Made by a program: the position numbers and the translations under genes
Notes under the pieces: generated by a model
What the model saw: the letters and a program-made list of their open reading frames with translations, nothing else
What the model was told of the DNA's origin: nothing
Databases searched by the model: none
Origin: Symbiotaphrina buchneri
Taxonomy: Eukaryota > Ascomycota > Symbiotaphrinales > Symbiotaphrinaceae
Assembly: GCA_001599915.1 (NCBI GenBank)
Contig: BCIG01000010.1
Location: 722,006-786,005, forward strand
Length of the DNA stretch: 64,000 nucleotides
Direction of reading: 5' to 3'
Shown: positions 34,746 to 46,035 of the stretch, piece after piece
Position numbering within the stretch: the first letter of the stretch is position 1
Layout: every line of letters begins with the position of its first letter

Positions 34746-35582
34746 TTGTGTATCAGGTTAGAGGATGGTGTGTGATTAGACCAAATAGAATTCATTAATG
34801 AAACCGCTGCCGCAATTGGGTTAAATTTTAAAGGACCAACGTGGCTGTGACTTGAATAATAATATGACTTTCAGGATATCAACTCAACCGCCAAATCTTT
34901 GTTGTATAGCCTATCCGCGCAGATATTGACCACATAATGGTACAGAAGCGATTCAATCTCCCAAATAATTGCCACATAGCTTTATCACATCTAGAAGCCC
35001 CTTTTCTGCTCCGCAATCTACAGCCAAACTGATCTTTCCACCAAGTCGTCTCTAAGCGCCCAACCCCGACCCCCTTCGGCCTCGAACTTCCCCTCAGACG
35101 ACCCCAAGCCCGTAGACTATGATCATATGGCATCTCCACGCCTTAAATCGCATGACATCTAATCAGCTGCACCTCCAAGAATGGCAGCTTACCCCGTAGC
35201 GGCGATTCCACTCCCTTGTCCTGAGACGAACCTCCCCGCGCGGTCCAGAGCCCGAACCACGCACGGACGTCCGCAGGGGGAAGGTGCGGACAACGGTCGT
35301 CCGGCGGCGCAGCACGTGCGCTCGCTCGCGCCCCAGCGGTGAGTGGGTACCCCGGCCGGAGCGCGGTGGCCAGTTGCCCTCACGTGTGGAGCACACGGGG
35401 TGCTCCATAGCGAAGGTAGATGTCTGTTGGAAGGAGGTTCGTCCGTAGAAAGGGTCGGGGTCAAATAGTTAATCTGCATCTGCTGTGAAGAAGTATTATA
35501 TTCAGGAATTTCATCTCATCTCTGCTATTTCGATCATACGAGCAAAAGCAAAAGCACGGAATCTAAAGGAAAAGGCGACAAT
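34746..35582. other. Promoter region of the second SDR, with a GC-rich block
   Basis: An 837-bp gap between the two SDR genes. The block 35210-35370 is strikingly GC-rich compared with its surroundings. It carries two CGGAC/GTCCG palindromes (35264-35273 and 35287-35303) and a CACGTG at about 35315. No gene is visible. Confidence 0.5.
35264..35303. promoter_or_regulatory. Pair of CGGAC/GTCCG palindromes upstream of the second SDR
   Basis: Two adjacent inverted repeats: CGGACGTCCG with no spacer (35264-35273) and CGGACAACGGTCGTCCG with a 7-base spacer (35287-35303). The second matches the site at 33533-33549 on the opposite strand with one difference. They lie about 280-320 bp upstream of the SDR start codon and fit binding by a Zn2Cys6 dimer, possibly the regulator encoded at 36899-39521. 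Confidence 0.5.
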
Positions 35583-36610
35583 ATGGTTCTCGCAAAGCCG
35601 GAGAACAAGACTGTGCTCAAGCAGTTCGACCTTACGGGCAAGGTCGCTGCTGTCACTGGTGCGTTACACCTCACTGAAGCACACGGTTGAGGATCATGCG
35701 ATGGAGAGCTAACACCGGATCGCAATGATCTAGGCGGCGCAAGGGGAATCGGCCTAGAAGTCTGTCGGGGCCTAGCAGAAGCCGGTGCCGACGTAGCTCT
35801 ACCCTGTCCTGCGGCGAGGCCTTCAACATCTAACCACAACCTCACCAGGTCGCCCTCATCTACACCTCCTCATCCTCAGCGCCCGACACAGCTGCTTCGA
35901 TAAGCGCCGAGACCAACACAAAATGCACCGCATACAAAGCCGATGTGCGCGACCCCGTCGAGATCGAGACGGTGCTGAAGCAGATCGCCAAAGACTACGG
36001 CAAGCTGGATATCCTCGTCGCCAACGCGGGTATTGCGTCACATTATGCGGCTGAGGATTACACCCCCGAGCAATTCGGCGAGATCATGAAGGTCAACCTG
36101 GATGGTGCGTTCTATACTGCGCAGGCTGCCGGCAGGATCTTCAAGGAGCAGGGGTACGGCAATATTGTCTTCACGGCAAGCGTGAGTGCCATCTTGGTGA
36201 ATGTGCCACAGAAGCAGGCAGCGGTATGTTGTGAAACCCAGCGTGTTGAATCTCATTGCTAATGGACATGTGCAGTACAATGCTTCAAAAGCTGGGTTAG
36301 TCCAGCTGGCGAAATGTCTGGCTGTGGAATGGGTCGATTTCTGCCGCGTCAACTGCATATCGCCAGGCTTCATTGCGACAGACATGTTGTCAGTCCACCC
36401 AGCCGAGTGGAGGAACAAGTGGTTCCAAATGGTGCCGGCGCAGAGATTGTGCGATCCATATGAGCTCAAAGGAGTAAGTCATTGCATTCTCCAGCTGTAG
36501 CGTGCAAACCCATGCTAACTTGGCAGGCGTATGTATTTGCTGCGTCGGATGCTTCGAGCTATATGACCGGCGCCAACATTGTTATTGACGGCGCATATAC
36601 TCTGCCATAG
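35583..36610 (+). CDS. Short-chain dehydrogenase/reductase, second polyol-type paralogue
   Basis: Five exons, 35583-35658, 35734-35792, 35849-36223, 36276-36473 and 36527-36610, give 263 residues. The nucleotide-binding motif VAAVTGGARGIGLEVCRGLAEAGADV is assembled over three exons. LVANAG, the Ser in VFTASVSAILVN, YNASK (catalytic Y-x3-K, starting exon 4) and ANIVIDGAYTLP follow. It is of the same Sou1/sorbose reductase-mannitol dehydrogenase group as the SDR at 33862, but has more introns and clear divergence, so it is an old paralogue rather than a recent copy. Two dehydrogenases with one kinase and one transporter fit a stepwise polyol-to-ketose route. Confidence 0.9.
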
Positions 36611-36898
36611 ACAGAATAATAATAGTTTGTTGTGAAAGCCGGTCTAGTAGACAGCGAGATACGACCCCGTGGCTCAAAAGGCTGGCCTCGTAGGGGTACC
36701 GTAAATAGACCAATCATGCCCATGTATCAGACTCTTTCCAACATAAGCCGGAAGCCAAGCTTTTCCCGATTTGAGATATAGAAGCTTCGTATTAGTGGAC
36801 AGGTCAGTGAGCCGCCCAGCGGGGCAGTTATTCAGTTGAAGGAAGTTGATTCAAGAACTCCATGATAGCTGAATCTTGTCTGTGGTCATCGTCAGTAT

Positions 36899-39521
36899 CT
36901 ATAGTCCACAGCGCAGATCCTGGCATACATACATCATCATGTCACCGTCAAACTGCGCAGACTCCAGCGTCGGCCAGAATAGGGGGTACAAGCTCGATAG
37001 CTGCGTCTGCGGGCTCTCTTGCGTTGGGCCATTCCAGCCATCATCGAGCGGCGTAAGGTAAGCTCCACATAGAGATCTAATGACGCCCAAGCAACGTTCG
37101 GCTGCTTGGTTGAGCTGAACCATGTCCTCCATCACCTGGATGGCTCGTAGGATCTGATCCCGCCACGTCATGGCCATCATGGATTGCGGGTCGTTGCGTA
37201 TACAGACGACAGGGATCATGATAGCCTGGAATAAAAAGTAGAGACCGTACCAGCAGGCCATCATGGATTTGGCTTCGCAGGCCCAGAAAACTGATATCAG
37301 ATCTACCGTTTCCGATGCTGCCGTCAGACAACGCTGGATAGCGGTGTCGGTGAATGAGACGTCATCGTGTTCAAGCTGGTCCATTATCGTCCCTTCTTTT
37401 GCTTTCCAGATGACCCTGCGGATGACGAATGGTCGATACATCAAGATCCGGAAGTTGCGGTAGCGCCATCGGAGAATCGAATGACACAAGACGTATCTGG
37501 AGATCTGCGGAGCATTCTCCTGGAAGAAAGGCGGAAGCGAAGCAAGCCATTGCCCGATATACCGGTCGTCGAGATTGATCAGCTCACTTGGTTCTGGAAA
37601 TGGGGTGGAGATTATCCGTGAATAGATCTGGTTCGTTGCTAGATGGAACGTAGACTGCGCCCGTACATGCGTGTAGATGGTCGTCTCATCTGCGGCGCTT
37701 GGCGTATCACGGGTAGCTGCTGTAAGTTCGCTGTCATGGACGTTGAGCGGTAGCTGCACCTCAACTCCGCCCGCGCCTTCTGGAAGATCCAGAGGACGTG
37801 AGAAAGTGATTACAGCGCCAACATCGAAGATGAAAAGGCACCACCAGGCTCTCCTTCGAATCTCAAGCTTCAAGGGATTCGCTTCCCAGTTAGGAAATTC
37901 CTTGTGGAGCCCTATACCCATTGCTGTCCTTCTAGCAAGCCCGAGATAATTATAACCGGAGTTTGGCTTGTTGCGCTTCTATAGATAGTTCGAGATAAGG
38001 GTCATAGCCTGAACAAGCACGATATTCCCGGTCTCTATCATATCGATCGAAAGCCGCGATTTAGCTGCTTGGAAAAGCGCAACGTCGACGGTATCGCTGT
38101 GATGTGTCCGAGTAGTATAAGCTCCAATAGCAGCAATTACATATAGCAAGACGTGCCACGCTGCATGGGCAGGCCGAGGGATAACTTCCATATATTGCGC
38201 TCGAAATGTAGGCTCATGGATGAGGGGATAGGATACGTGGTACAGCCTGAAGTAAGCGTCAACGTATCCGTCCAAGTTCGAAGGCGGAGGTAATGATCGG
38301 GGTATAGATGTCTGATCTGCAGCCCAATGAACGTGACTTCCCTCCTCTGGACGGGTCTCTGTCAGACGTAGGAGTGCCGCGCCGGAGGCAACACCTAAGT
38401 AGCCGGCGCCATTCGATTCGCTAGGCAGGTTGGCCATGCCATCAACAAACTTATCACCCTCTGGCTTGTTCGTGCGCTCGTCCCACTCAAAATCTCCAGC
38501 TGCTGGAGGACTTTCCAGGGATAACATCGCCGTCCTAGCTGACCGCGTCGTGAAAGCGCTCGACGGAGTATCCAGCACAGGTGGTGCTATGTATTGCCCT
38601 TGGTTCGAGTGGTTCTGACCCTGGCCTGATGCAGATATGTACGACCCTTGTCTCTGGCTCTGATCCACTAGAACCTGCTGCGGTCTCTCTACGTATGACA
38701 CCTGAGCGCCAGTGTTCACGGTGTTCATAGATACGTCGAATTGATCGTGTGGCACTGCTCCCAAGTTGTCCTGTGAGGGGGCGCCGGGTCGGATATCGAC
38801 TGCTGTAGCTTCTGATTCTGCTCGCGGCCTATCAAGCACTTGCTCTGATGAGTCAAGGAGTCTTGAAGCTTCCTCTGGCAAGACATTCTGCAGTAGAGCC
38901 CTCATTCGGGCAAGCTCATTCTCAACTTCCGTGAGGTGACGCCTAGTCAGAGGCGTTTTCAGCTGCTTCTCATAGCGGCATCTCCTTTGTAGTCTTCGAC
39001 ACTGGCCACATGTTGGAACCAGACGATTGCACTACTAGCATGTCAGTTGCAGTTTTGACCATTGATTCGTGCTTAAAAAGCAAAGAGTCTGAAAGAACAT
39101 TGAACAGATGGTCCATGGAGCATTGAAAGTGATCAGTCAGAAGCAGGGTTGACCATTAGCGGCAGATATCAATCAATGAAAGGGGTAAATGGACATTTCA
39201 GATGCATTAGGAACCGTGGAAAGATAAAACGAGAGGATCGGTCAAGCAGGCGCGCTACTCATTGATTGATATCCGGAAGAACAATTGGTGACGTCGAGGA
39301 AGCCATGATCCATCAATCCACACGACTTGACAGAAGTAAATCAATTCCAGAAATAACAGCAACCGCGAATATCACGACAAAGGCCGACGACGCCGGTCAC
39401 CCAGTGACAAGTGGTCGGTTCCAAATCATATGATCCATACCTTCGACTTCCGGCGCCTGCACTCAGTACACGCCTGTTCCGCTTGCCGCGCACCGGTGGA
39501 CTCTGAACTTGTGTCTTCCAT
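36899..39521 (-). CDS. Zn2Cys6 transcription factor (fungal-specific), with premature TAG
   Basis: Exon 1 (39521-39441) encodes MEDTSSESTGARQ...ACTECRRRKSK and exon 2 starts at 39031 with CNRLVPTCGQCRRLQRRCRYEK. Joined across a 409-bp intron they make a canonical six-cysteine zinc cluster (C-x2-C-x6-C-x6-C-x2-C-x6-C). A linker, a short heptad-like stretch (RRHLTEVENELARMRALLQ) and the fungal regulatory middle-homology domain follow. In that domain the frame reads LISNYL, then TAG at 37979-37981, then KRNKPNSGYNYLGLARRTAMG. Relatives have Gln there, so one C-to-T change (CAG to TAG) explains it. Without readthrough the product lacks about 360 residues. It lies next to the polyol genes and is the obvious candidate for their regulator. 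Confidence 0.8.
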
Positions 39522-40255
39522 GACTTCTTGGTGAATAAGAATCTCGATAGTGGTGCTCGTGGGTTTCTGACGCCTGCATCGATGGATGACTGGTGTGATG
39601 GTCGCTGACTGGGGTCGGAGAGTGGCGCTCTGAAGTTGCGGCGTTCGAACTTTTCTGGGGCTCTCGGCTCGGCCAATTGTTTTTGCGCACCGATTGGAGA
39701 GTCTGGCCCGCACCTTTCTTACTCAGCTAAGTCGCCCCGCAACGCTGTATGATTTCTGCCTTTGCCTGGCCTCTGCAGAGAATTCCGGATCTACGGCTTC
39801 TCAAATTAAGGTGAGCAACATGTAGAAGACTATATCCTGGTAAATCGCACAATTGATTTCGCCGGCCCGAAAGCTTCTAGGAGGATCGTAGTGTGGGCTC
39901 TACTACCCCAGTAAATGTTGCTATGTCTGCGTGCCCCGCCCCATCATCTCGACAAGTATAGTACACCTGGAGATTGCTGTCATCTTTAGCTCCATGTCCA
40001 ACGTTCACGGCAGATGATCCAGTGCTGAGTTGTGTATATAGATCATCTACGCTGCTCGAGAAAGTGCTCATCGCTCATCGGCAGACTCGGCCGCTAAGGC
40101 ACTCCCGGCTCGGCCCAGATAAACTTCAAGCCGAAGCCCACGGCAAGCCCGATAAGCCTTGCCAACAGCACGAATAAATAATGATGATCCCGTCGATTTA
40201 CGACTTCCAGGACTCCTAAGTACTCCTTTCCCTCGTTTTCTCTCGGGATTCCAAG
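39522..40255. other. Intergenic region, divergent promoters
   Basis: A 734-bp gap between the zinc-cluster gene (minus) and the FAD oxidoreductase (plus). I see no gene or repeat. Confidence 0.4.
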
Positions 40256-42018
40256 ATGTTCAGCCCCGTCGACAACCCGATCCGCTCGTTCTGGCTCTCA
40301 GAGCCGTCCGAGCTCGCCAACCACCGCTCCACGCCCGAGCTGCCGGCGCAATGTGACATCGCGATCATCGGCTCCGGCTACGCGGGTTCCAGCACGGCAT
40401 ACTACCTCACACACGATGATCCAGAGGTGAAAGATCTGCCTGCTGTGGCGTCAAAGTCGATTGTGGTGCTGGAGGCGCGGGAGGTATGTTCGGGCGCCAC
40501 GGGCCGAAATGGTGAGTTGGCGCCGAGGTGAGATAGACATGGGTGTCCTCGCTGACAGACCGCTCTGCTAGGTGGTCATCTGAAGCCAGACATCCATTTC
40601 GGGTTCAATAAGTTTGCGCCCATCTATGGCGAGAAGGCGGCGGCAGAGGTGCCGGTGTTTGAAGCCAAGACGCTGCGTACGGCCAAGACCTTGATTGAGA
40701 AGGAGAAGATTGATTGTGATTTCCATATGACCAGGGCGATTGTAAGTAATGAGTGATCCTGATTGGCTGGCGGACAAGTTGTTCATGGTGGACACACAGG
40801 ACTGCTATATGACAGACGAGATGGCGGCAGAGATGGAGAGCAGCTATAGGAGGCTGGTACAGTTGGGCCTAATTGATACGTCCGACCTGGATTTCCTCAA
40901 AGGCAAAGAGGCTGAAGCAGTAAGAAGCCCCATTTTTCCGTTTTCTGTCCGCAGATCTGCCCAAGAAAACGTATACTAAGCTCCTCCTTCAGATCTCTGG
41001 TGTCAGGGACGTCCGCTGCTGCTTCACCTTCACATCCGCGCACATCTGGCCGTACAAGTTCATCACGACGCTGCTCTCGCGCGCTCTGCAGAAAGGCGTC
41101 AACCTGCAAACGCACACGCCCGTCACCAACGTCTCCGCCACACAGGACTCAGCCGGCTACTACACGCTCGTCACACCACGCGGGTCACTGCGCGCCAAAA
41201 CGGTCGTCTACGCCACCAACGGCTACACGGCCGGCGTGCTGCCGTCGTTCAAGGGCAAGATCATCCCGATGCGCGGCACGGTGAGCCACATTGTCGTGCC
41301 GGACACGAAGCTGCGTGAACGCACGCAGCAGTTGCATAACTCGTACACACTGCGCTGGGCAGAGGGCGTGGTGGATTACTTGATTCCAAGATTGGATGGG
41401 AGTATTGTCGTTGGTGGCGCGAAGCGGGCACATTCGGACTCGGATGACGAGTGGTTGGGGAATATTGATGACTCGAAGCAGATCAAGAATGCGGAGAAGT
41501 ATTTTGAGGGGTATATGCAGCGTACGTTCCGGGGCTGGGAGAACTCAGGTGCTGTGGCCGATAAAGTATGGCCCGGAAGTATGTCAAACGTTTTCTGTCT
41601 CTATCATAATTCTGGACAATCACTTACGATATGTGTTGTCGCATTAGTCCTCTCTCACACCGACAACCACTGCCCATACGTCGGCCCCGTGCCTGATCGG
41701 CCAGGCCAATTCATACTCGCCGGATTCTGCGGCCACGGCATGCCGCGCGTTCTGCTGGTACGTTCACAGCCTAACATCATCAAGCATTTGATTCCCTCGC
41801 TAATGGACAAATAGAGCGGGCGTGCCATTGCATCTCTGATCCGAGACCCGAGCCGGTCTATGAAAGACACTGACGTGCCGAGCTGCTTCCAGACGACGAA
41901 AGAGAGGATAGAGTACAGCAAGAACGCCATCCTGGACGAGAAGCCGAAGACGATCCGAGATAGGATCTATAAGGAGGGTCATGCGATGGGTGAGAGTTCG
42001 GCACAAGCTAGGTTGTAG
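40256..42018 (+). CDS. FAD-dependent amine/amino-acid oxidoreductase (DAO family)
   Basis: Six exons, 40256-40511, 40572-40741, 40800-40919, 40993-41578, 41648-41757 and 41815-42018, encode 481 residues. The FAD site is CDIAIIGSGYAGSSTAYYLT (about residues 33-52), followed by LEAREVCSGATGRNGGHLKPD, with the glycine-rich turn split by intron 1. VYATNGYTAGVLPSFKGKIIPMRG and the C-terminal FAD contact FILAGFCGHGMPRVLL complete the fold. The group (gamma-glutamylputrescine oxidase or DadA-like) oxidises a C-N bond with O2 or another acceptor. No signal peptide is seen and no clear peroxisomal tripeptide ends the protein (ARL). It may work with the adjacent carrier at 42677. Confidence 0.9.
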
Positions 42019-42676
42019 GGTTTGAGAGCTTGTAATTGATAGAAAATCAGTCGTCTTCGAGAGGCTCCGTTTTCAGATAGCAACTGGCTGACCATGCGGG
42101 TTCCCCCGCCTCTTCTTGGCCTTTATGAGATCGAACAGAAAACGATGGCCGTGATTTGTAAGTAAAACCTCCCCTCCCGGGCTTTACCCGCGCTCGATAA
42201 TCTGCCGGTCGCGCCCAGCCAGACCTATACACACACCATAAGCGTGGCACTTATGGTCAATATTACCTTCGGCCTGTGACACCGAAAGTGGGCCCCTTAA
42301 GGTGTCATGCGGTAGTCAAAGCTAATTGAATACGTGCTCTTGATCTGATAAGAGTTCTTGGAAAATCTACGCTCACCGTCGGCCTGCTCCGTTACAATCC
42401 TTTTCTCGATCTGATAAACTCCCCCGAGCAGCGTGGACGGGCACTAGCCCAGTATTGCCGTCGACTAGTGGAAGAACGGCATCTCGAGCCTCGTAGCTCG
42501 TACTTCGTACCCCACCTCCCACTCCTTCGGCGCTTCGCCCCACATTTCTGCCTTTCCTCAAGTGCCGAGTCGGACGTCGCCGCCTGACTCAGGACGAATA
42601 TTTCATATTACGGAGATGGCCACCATTACTTCTCCTCGTGACTCCTTCAGATGCTAGGATCAGGGACATCAACAAG
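42019..42676. other. Intergenic region, promoter of the monocarboxylate-type carrier
   Basis: A 658-bp gap without a recognisable gene or repeat. The ATG at 42677 is the first in frame with the carrier. Confidence 0.4.
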
Positions 42677-44104
42677 ATGGAGGAGAAAGAGCCAGCGGAC
42701 GTAGAATCCGCGCCCACGGCCGGCATTTTCGAACCCAACGATGAGAAAGGTCTTGCCGCAGCCGACGGCCTGGAACAACCTCCTCCACGGGCCAGCGCAT
42801 CCACCGATGCCTACGGCAACACGTACCCCGAAGGCGGGACGCAGGCATGGCTGGTCGTGCTCGGATCGTTCTGCTCATTCTTCGCCGCCTTCGAGATCAT
42901 GAACTGCCTGGGGACCTACCAGGCGTACATCTCGACGCACCAGCTGGCCGGGTACAGCACGGGCAGCATCGGCTGGATCTTCGGGCTGTACAACGCGGTG
43001 ACGTTCTTCGCGGGCATCCAGGTGGGCCCGCTGTTTGATGTACATGGCCCCACGGCGCTGATCAGTGCCGGCTCCGTGCTGCTCGTCGTCACGCATGTCC
43101 TGCTCTCGTTCTGCACCGCGTATTGGCATTTCATCCTCGTCTTCGGCGTGCTGGGTGGCTTGAGCACAAGTTTGATGTTCACCCCGGCCGTCGGTTCCGT
43201 ACAGCACTGGTTTTACCGGCGCCGTGGGATTGCGACGGGGCTGGCAATCTCGGGCGGCTCGCTGGCCGGCATCGTCTTCCCGTTTATGATGCAGCCGCTA
43301 TTCACACAAATCGGGTGGGGCTGGACCGTCCGCGCCGTCGGGCTCATAGTCGGAGTCTTCGCGGCCCTCGCCAGTGTGCTGACACGCTCGCGGCTGAGCA
43401 GCAAACAAACACAAAAGAGGACGCCCGGCGGCGCCGCCAGCGCTGGCAGCAAAGCCAGCATCTGGCCGGACTTCACTATCCTGCGGGACCCCAGCTTCGC
43501 GATCATGACGACGGGGATATACTTCATCGAGTGGGCGCTGTTTGTGCCGCTGTCGTACATCACGTCGTACGCGCTGCAGCAGGGCATGGAACAGCAGCAG
43601 GCGTACCGCCTCCAGGCATATCTCAATGTAGGCTCGCTGTTCGGGAGATGGTTGCCGGGATATACGGCGGATAAGCTGGGCCGCATGAATACGCTCATTG
43701 TGGCGGTTTCGCTGTGCATGATCTCGGTGCTGGCCATCTGGTTGCCGGGCGCCGTGTACGCGTTTGCGGTTGTCTTTGGGATTGCGAGTGGCAGTAATAT
43801 CAGCTTGACGCCAGTCGTGTTGGGTCAATTGTGCCGCACGGAACATTACGGAAGGTTCTATTCGACGGCGTATACTATTGCCAGTGTGGGGTATGTGTGA
43901 CCTTGGATTGTCAATCGTTCTCTGGCTGACTGCTTTGTTAGTGCATTGACGGGAGTCCCGATTGCTGGGAGTATCCTCGATGCATGCGGAGGAGACTATT
44001 GGGGGCTGATCGTATTCTCGGGTTGTTCATATGCGGCAGGGGTGACTTGTCTCATAATAGTGCGGATCCTTCGCGTTGGCTGGCATCCGACTGCAATATG
44101 GTAG
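42677..44104 (+). CDS. MFS monocarboxylate permease-like transporter
   Basis: Exons 42677-43890 and 43942-44104 (intron 51 bp) encode 458 residues. The start MEEKEPADVES is the first ATG in frame; only a GTG lies further upstream. Twelve membrane helices are expected after a 60-residue acidic N-terminus. Family marks are YPEGGTQAWLVVLGSF (the [D/E]G[G/S][W/F][G/A]W-like signature of monocarboxylate porters, here EGGTQAW), TGSIGWIFG, RRRGIATGLAISGGSLAG in loop 4-5 and GRWLPGYTADKLGRMN. The fungal branch (Mch-type) often imports organic acids or riboflavin; the cargo is unknown here. It is transcribed in the same direction as the amine oxidase just upstream. Confidence 0.9.
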
Positions 44105-44550
44105 CTGCGCATGGTTTGCTGCTTCATGGAAACCATTGGACGGCAAGGGGCAGTTTGACGGCTTCCAGTATATAGAGTGGCTAGGTTGTATATATTAGCA
44201 TATTATACCGAACATGACACATGCCAGAAATACTGTTTGATAACCTTGCTGATTCGGTGAGAAAATGTGGGTCAACATGATGACGAGCATTAACTGTTCT
44301 GAAGTTTGCTAGAATATATTGACTCACTACTTTTGTTTGCTACAAAGAGGGGTTCTCTGTAGCTGCAGTGGGCAAAAACTTATAATGAGGGCGCGCAGCC
44401 GCGCAGATCATGAAAGTTTCTCAATTTTCCGGGATTGTTTGCGGTTTCGTATATATTCCGCCTTATATTATATTAAGAAGGAGCGTTCTGGACCTGCGCA
44501 CGTCAAAGGGTTACGCATATTTGTAAGAAAACCCGAAGTTGGTCTCGCTA
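44105..44550. other. Intergenic region without recognisable gene
   Basis: 446 bp, somewhat AT-rich, containing the carrier terminator. Nothing else is recognised before the decayed DUF7770 fragment. Confidence 0.4.
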
Positions 44551-44762
44551 CCCGTCAAAGGAAAGGGGATTACGGTGCAAAAGGTATTGGAGGTCATCTT
44601 GGGGGAAAAAGGGACCGCTACCGATTCAACGAGAACGAGGAGGGATGCGCCTTTTGGCAGGCCATCTTCATAGGTGACCTGGAGGATAAGGGCATGGTGG
44701 CCAAAGGGAGCCGGGATGCGGTCTGGCGAGACATGTGCCAGTATGTTCCAACAACGACCAGG
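44551..44762 (+). pseudogene. Frameshifted C-terminal fragment of a DUF7770-type gene
   Basis: One frame reads PVKGKGITVQKVLEVILGEK, then after a one-base slip in the G/A run near 44603-44612 the next frame reads RDRYRFNENEEGCAFWQ followed by LEDKGMVAKGSRDAVWRDM. This is clearly the C-terminal half of the protein encoded intact at 46036-46658 (SKILDLIIEKKRDQYNFSEN, QEGCAFWQATFIKDLEEKG). The N-terminal half, with the His-Trp motif, is missing. It is a decayed paralogue. Confidence 0.7.
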
Positions 44763-45003
44763 CGATAAGCTCTGACCACGCTGATTGCCAGAATGGCTGA
44801 AAGACCCCCTATCCCCGAGAGGATCTCCTCCGTCATGCCTGACTTACACGTCCAAAGATTCCGGCAAGCGCAGCACAGGCGCGTCAACCATGCGTCCGTT
44901 ACGTCCGAAAAACCGTGGTCTCGATGACAATCTCCGAATTTCTTAGGGACAAAATCGACAACCAACTTAGGCCTGATTGCGAGTTCTTTGTGGGCATATA
45001 GAA

Positions 45004-45760
45004 ATGTCGTCACTCCAAGGGTTAACGGCATGTTCAAAGCAAAAGAAGGTCAGATTCAATCAGGAGGCATTTCGAACGGGCCGTTCTGGCCTACTACCGA
45101 GCGAAAAATATCACATCGGTGTACTGCCATCTTACTGGATGCCACTTGACCAGAAGAAGGTTCATTCTGCGCACATCGTACCGAAGATGCTCTCTGGTCC
45201 GAAGTTGGATGATATTTTTGGGGTCAGTGGGTAGTGGGTTGAATCGAAGGGATCCACGCAATGGTATGTACTACAATCAATATCATGGAGAACGGAAAGT
45301 CTAACTGGTAACAGGCATTACCGTAACCACCACGGTGGTAAGCCGATAAATCCGACTAATCTGGACAATTCAAACCCCAACGAGGACAATATGGCGTCCT
45401 CGAACGTGGAATCCGCCGAAGGCAAAGTTCCCCTTCGGCGGCCTCGGAGGAGAGGTGGAGCGATGACGAACAAACCTTGCTCGATGCACAGCCACTCGAC
45501 ACTGGCGTAGTGACAAGATATACCCTGAGCCTTGAAACAGGCAATTCATCAATTGACAGCCGTGGCAGAATGAGCGACCATTGCCCTGAATTCTGTGGGA
45601 ATGGGCCTTGAGAAGGAGGCCATTGAGTTGGTGATATTGAAGACAAACGACGTTGCAAAAAGACCATTGAGCAAGTATCAGATACTGGCAAAATTGCCAT
45701 AATTCCATCGCCTTTCAAACGTGGCCCACCCGGCGGAAATGCGTTTTGGTTGATATGAAG
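45004..45760 (+). pseudogene. Decayed HNH_2-type nuclease-domain gene fragments
   Basis: The pieces, in order, are CSKQKKVRFNQEAF; in another frame AVLAYYRAKNITSVYCHLTG; then KKVHSAHIVPKMLSGP, the AHIVP core of fungal HNH_2 proteins, and KLDDIFGVSG; then a conserved GT-AG intron (about 45263-45315). After an unrelated-looking stretch, the piece KKTIEQVSDTGKIAIIPSPF follows around 45645-45710, which matches the post-intron part of these proteins. Frameshifts and in-frame stops (TGA, TAG) show that it is dead. The parallel copy on the minus strand at 53099-54759 confirms the family identity of each piece. Confidence 0.6.
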
Positions 45761-46035
45761 GCAGAGAACGACAATATCTTCACGATGGGGTAAACTTTGT
45801 GGGGTCTGAGCAGCCTCTGTGGAATTATGAAAGTCGAAGCATGCACAAACAGCGGTTCCAACAGCTGGTAGCTTAGCATTTGTACCACTGTCTTGAATGA
45901 AAATCATGACTTTTCAGGAGTTGTAGGTCTCCGCCCACTGTGCTGACCGGCACACGCAATCTGTAACCACTTTTGATGTGCCATAAAACCCGAAGCCACA
46001 AAACTCCCGACCCGCTATGCAAACAAACCACAAAA

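Noticed and set aside
42638-42676. Upstream extension of the monocarboxylate-type carrier
   Set aside because: That extension starts at GTG; the first in-frame ATG is 42677.
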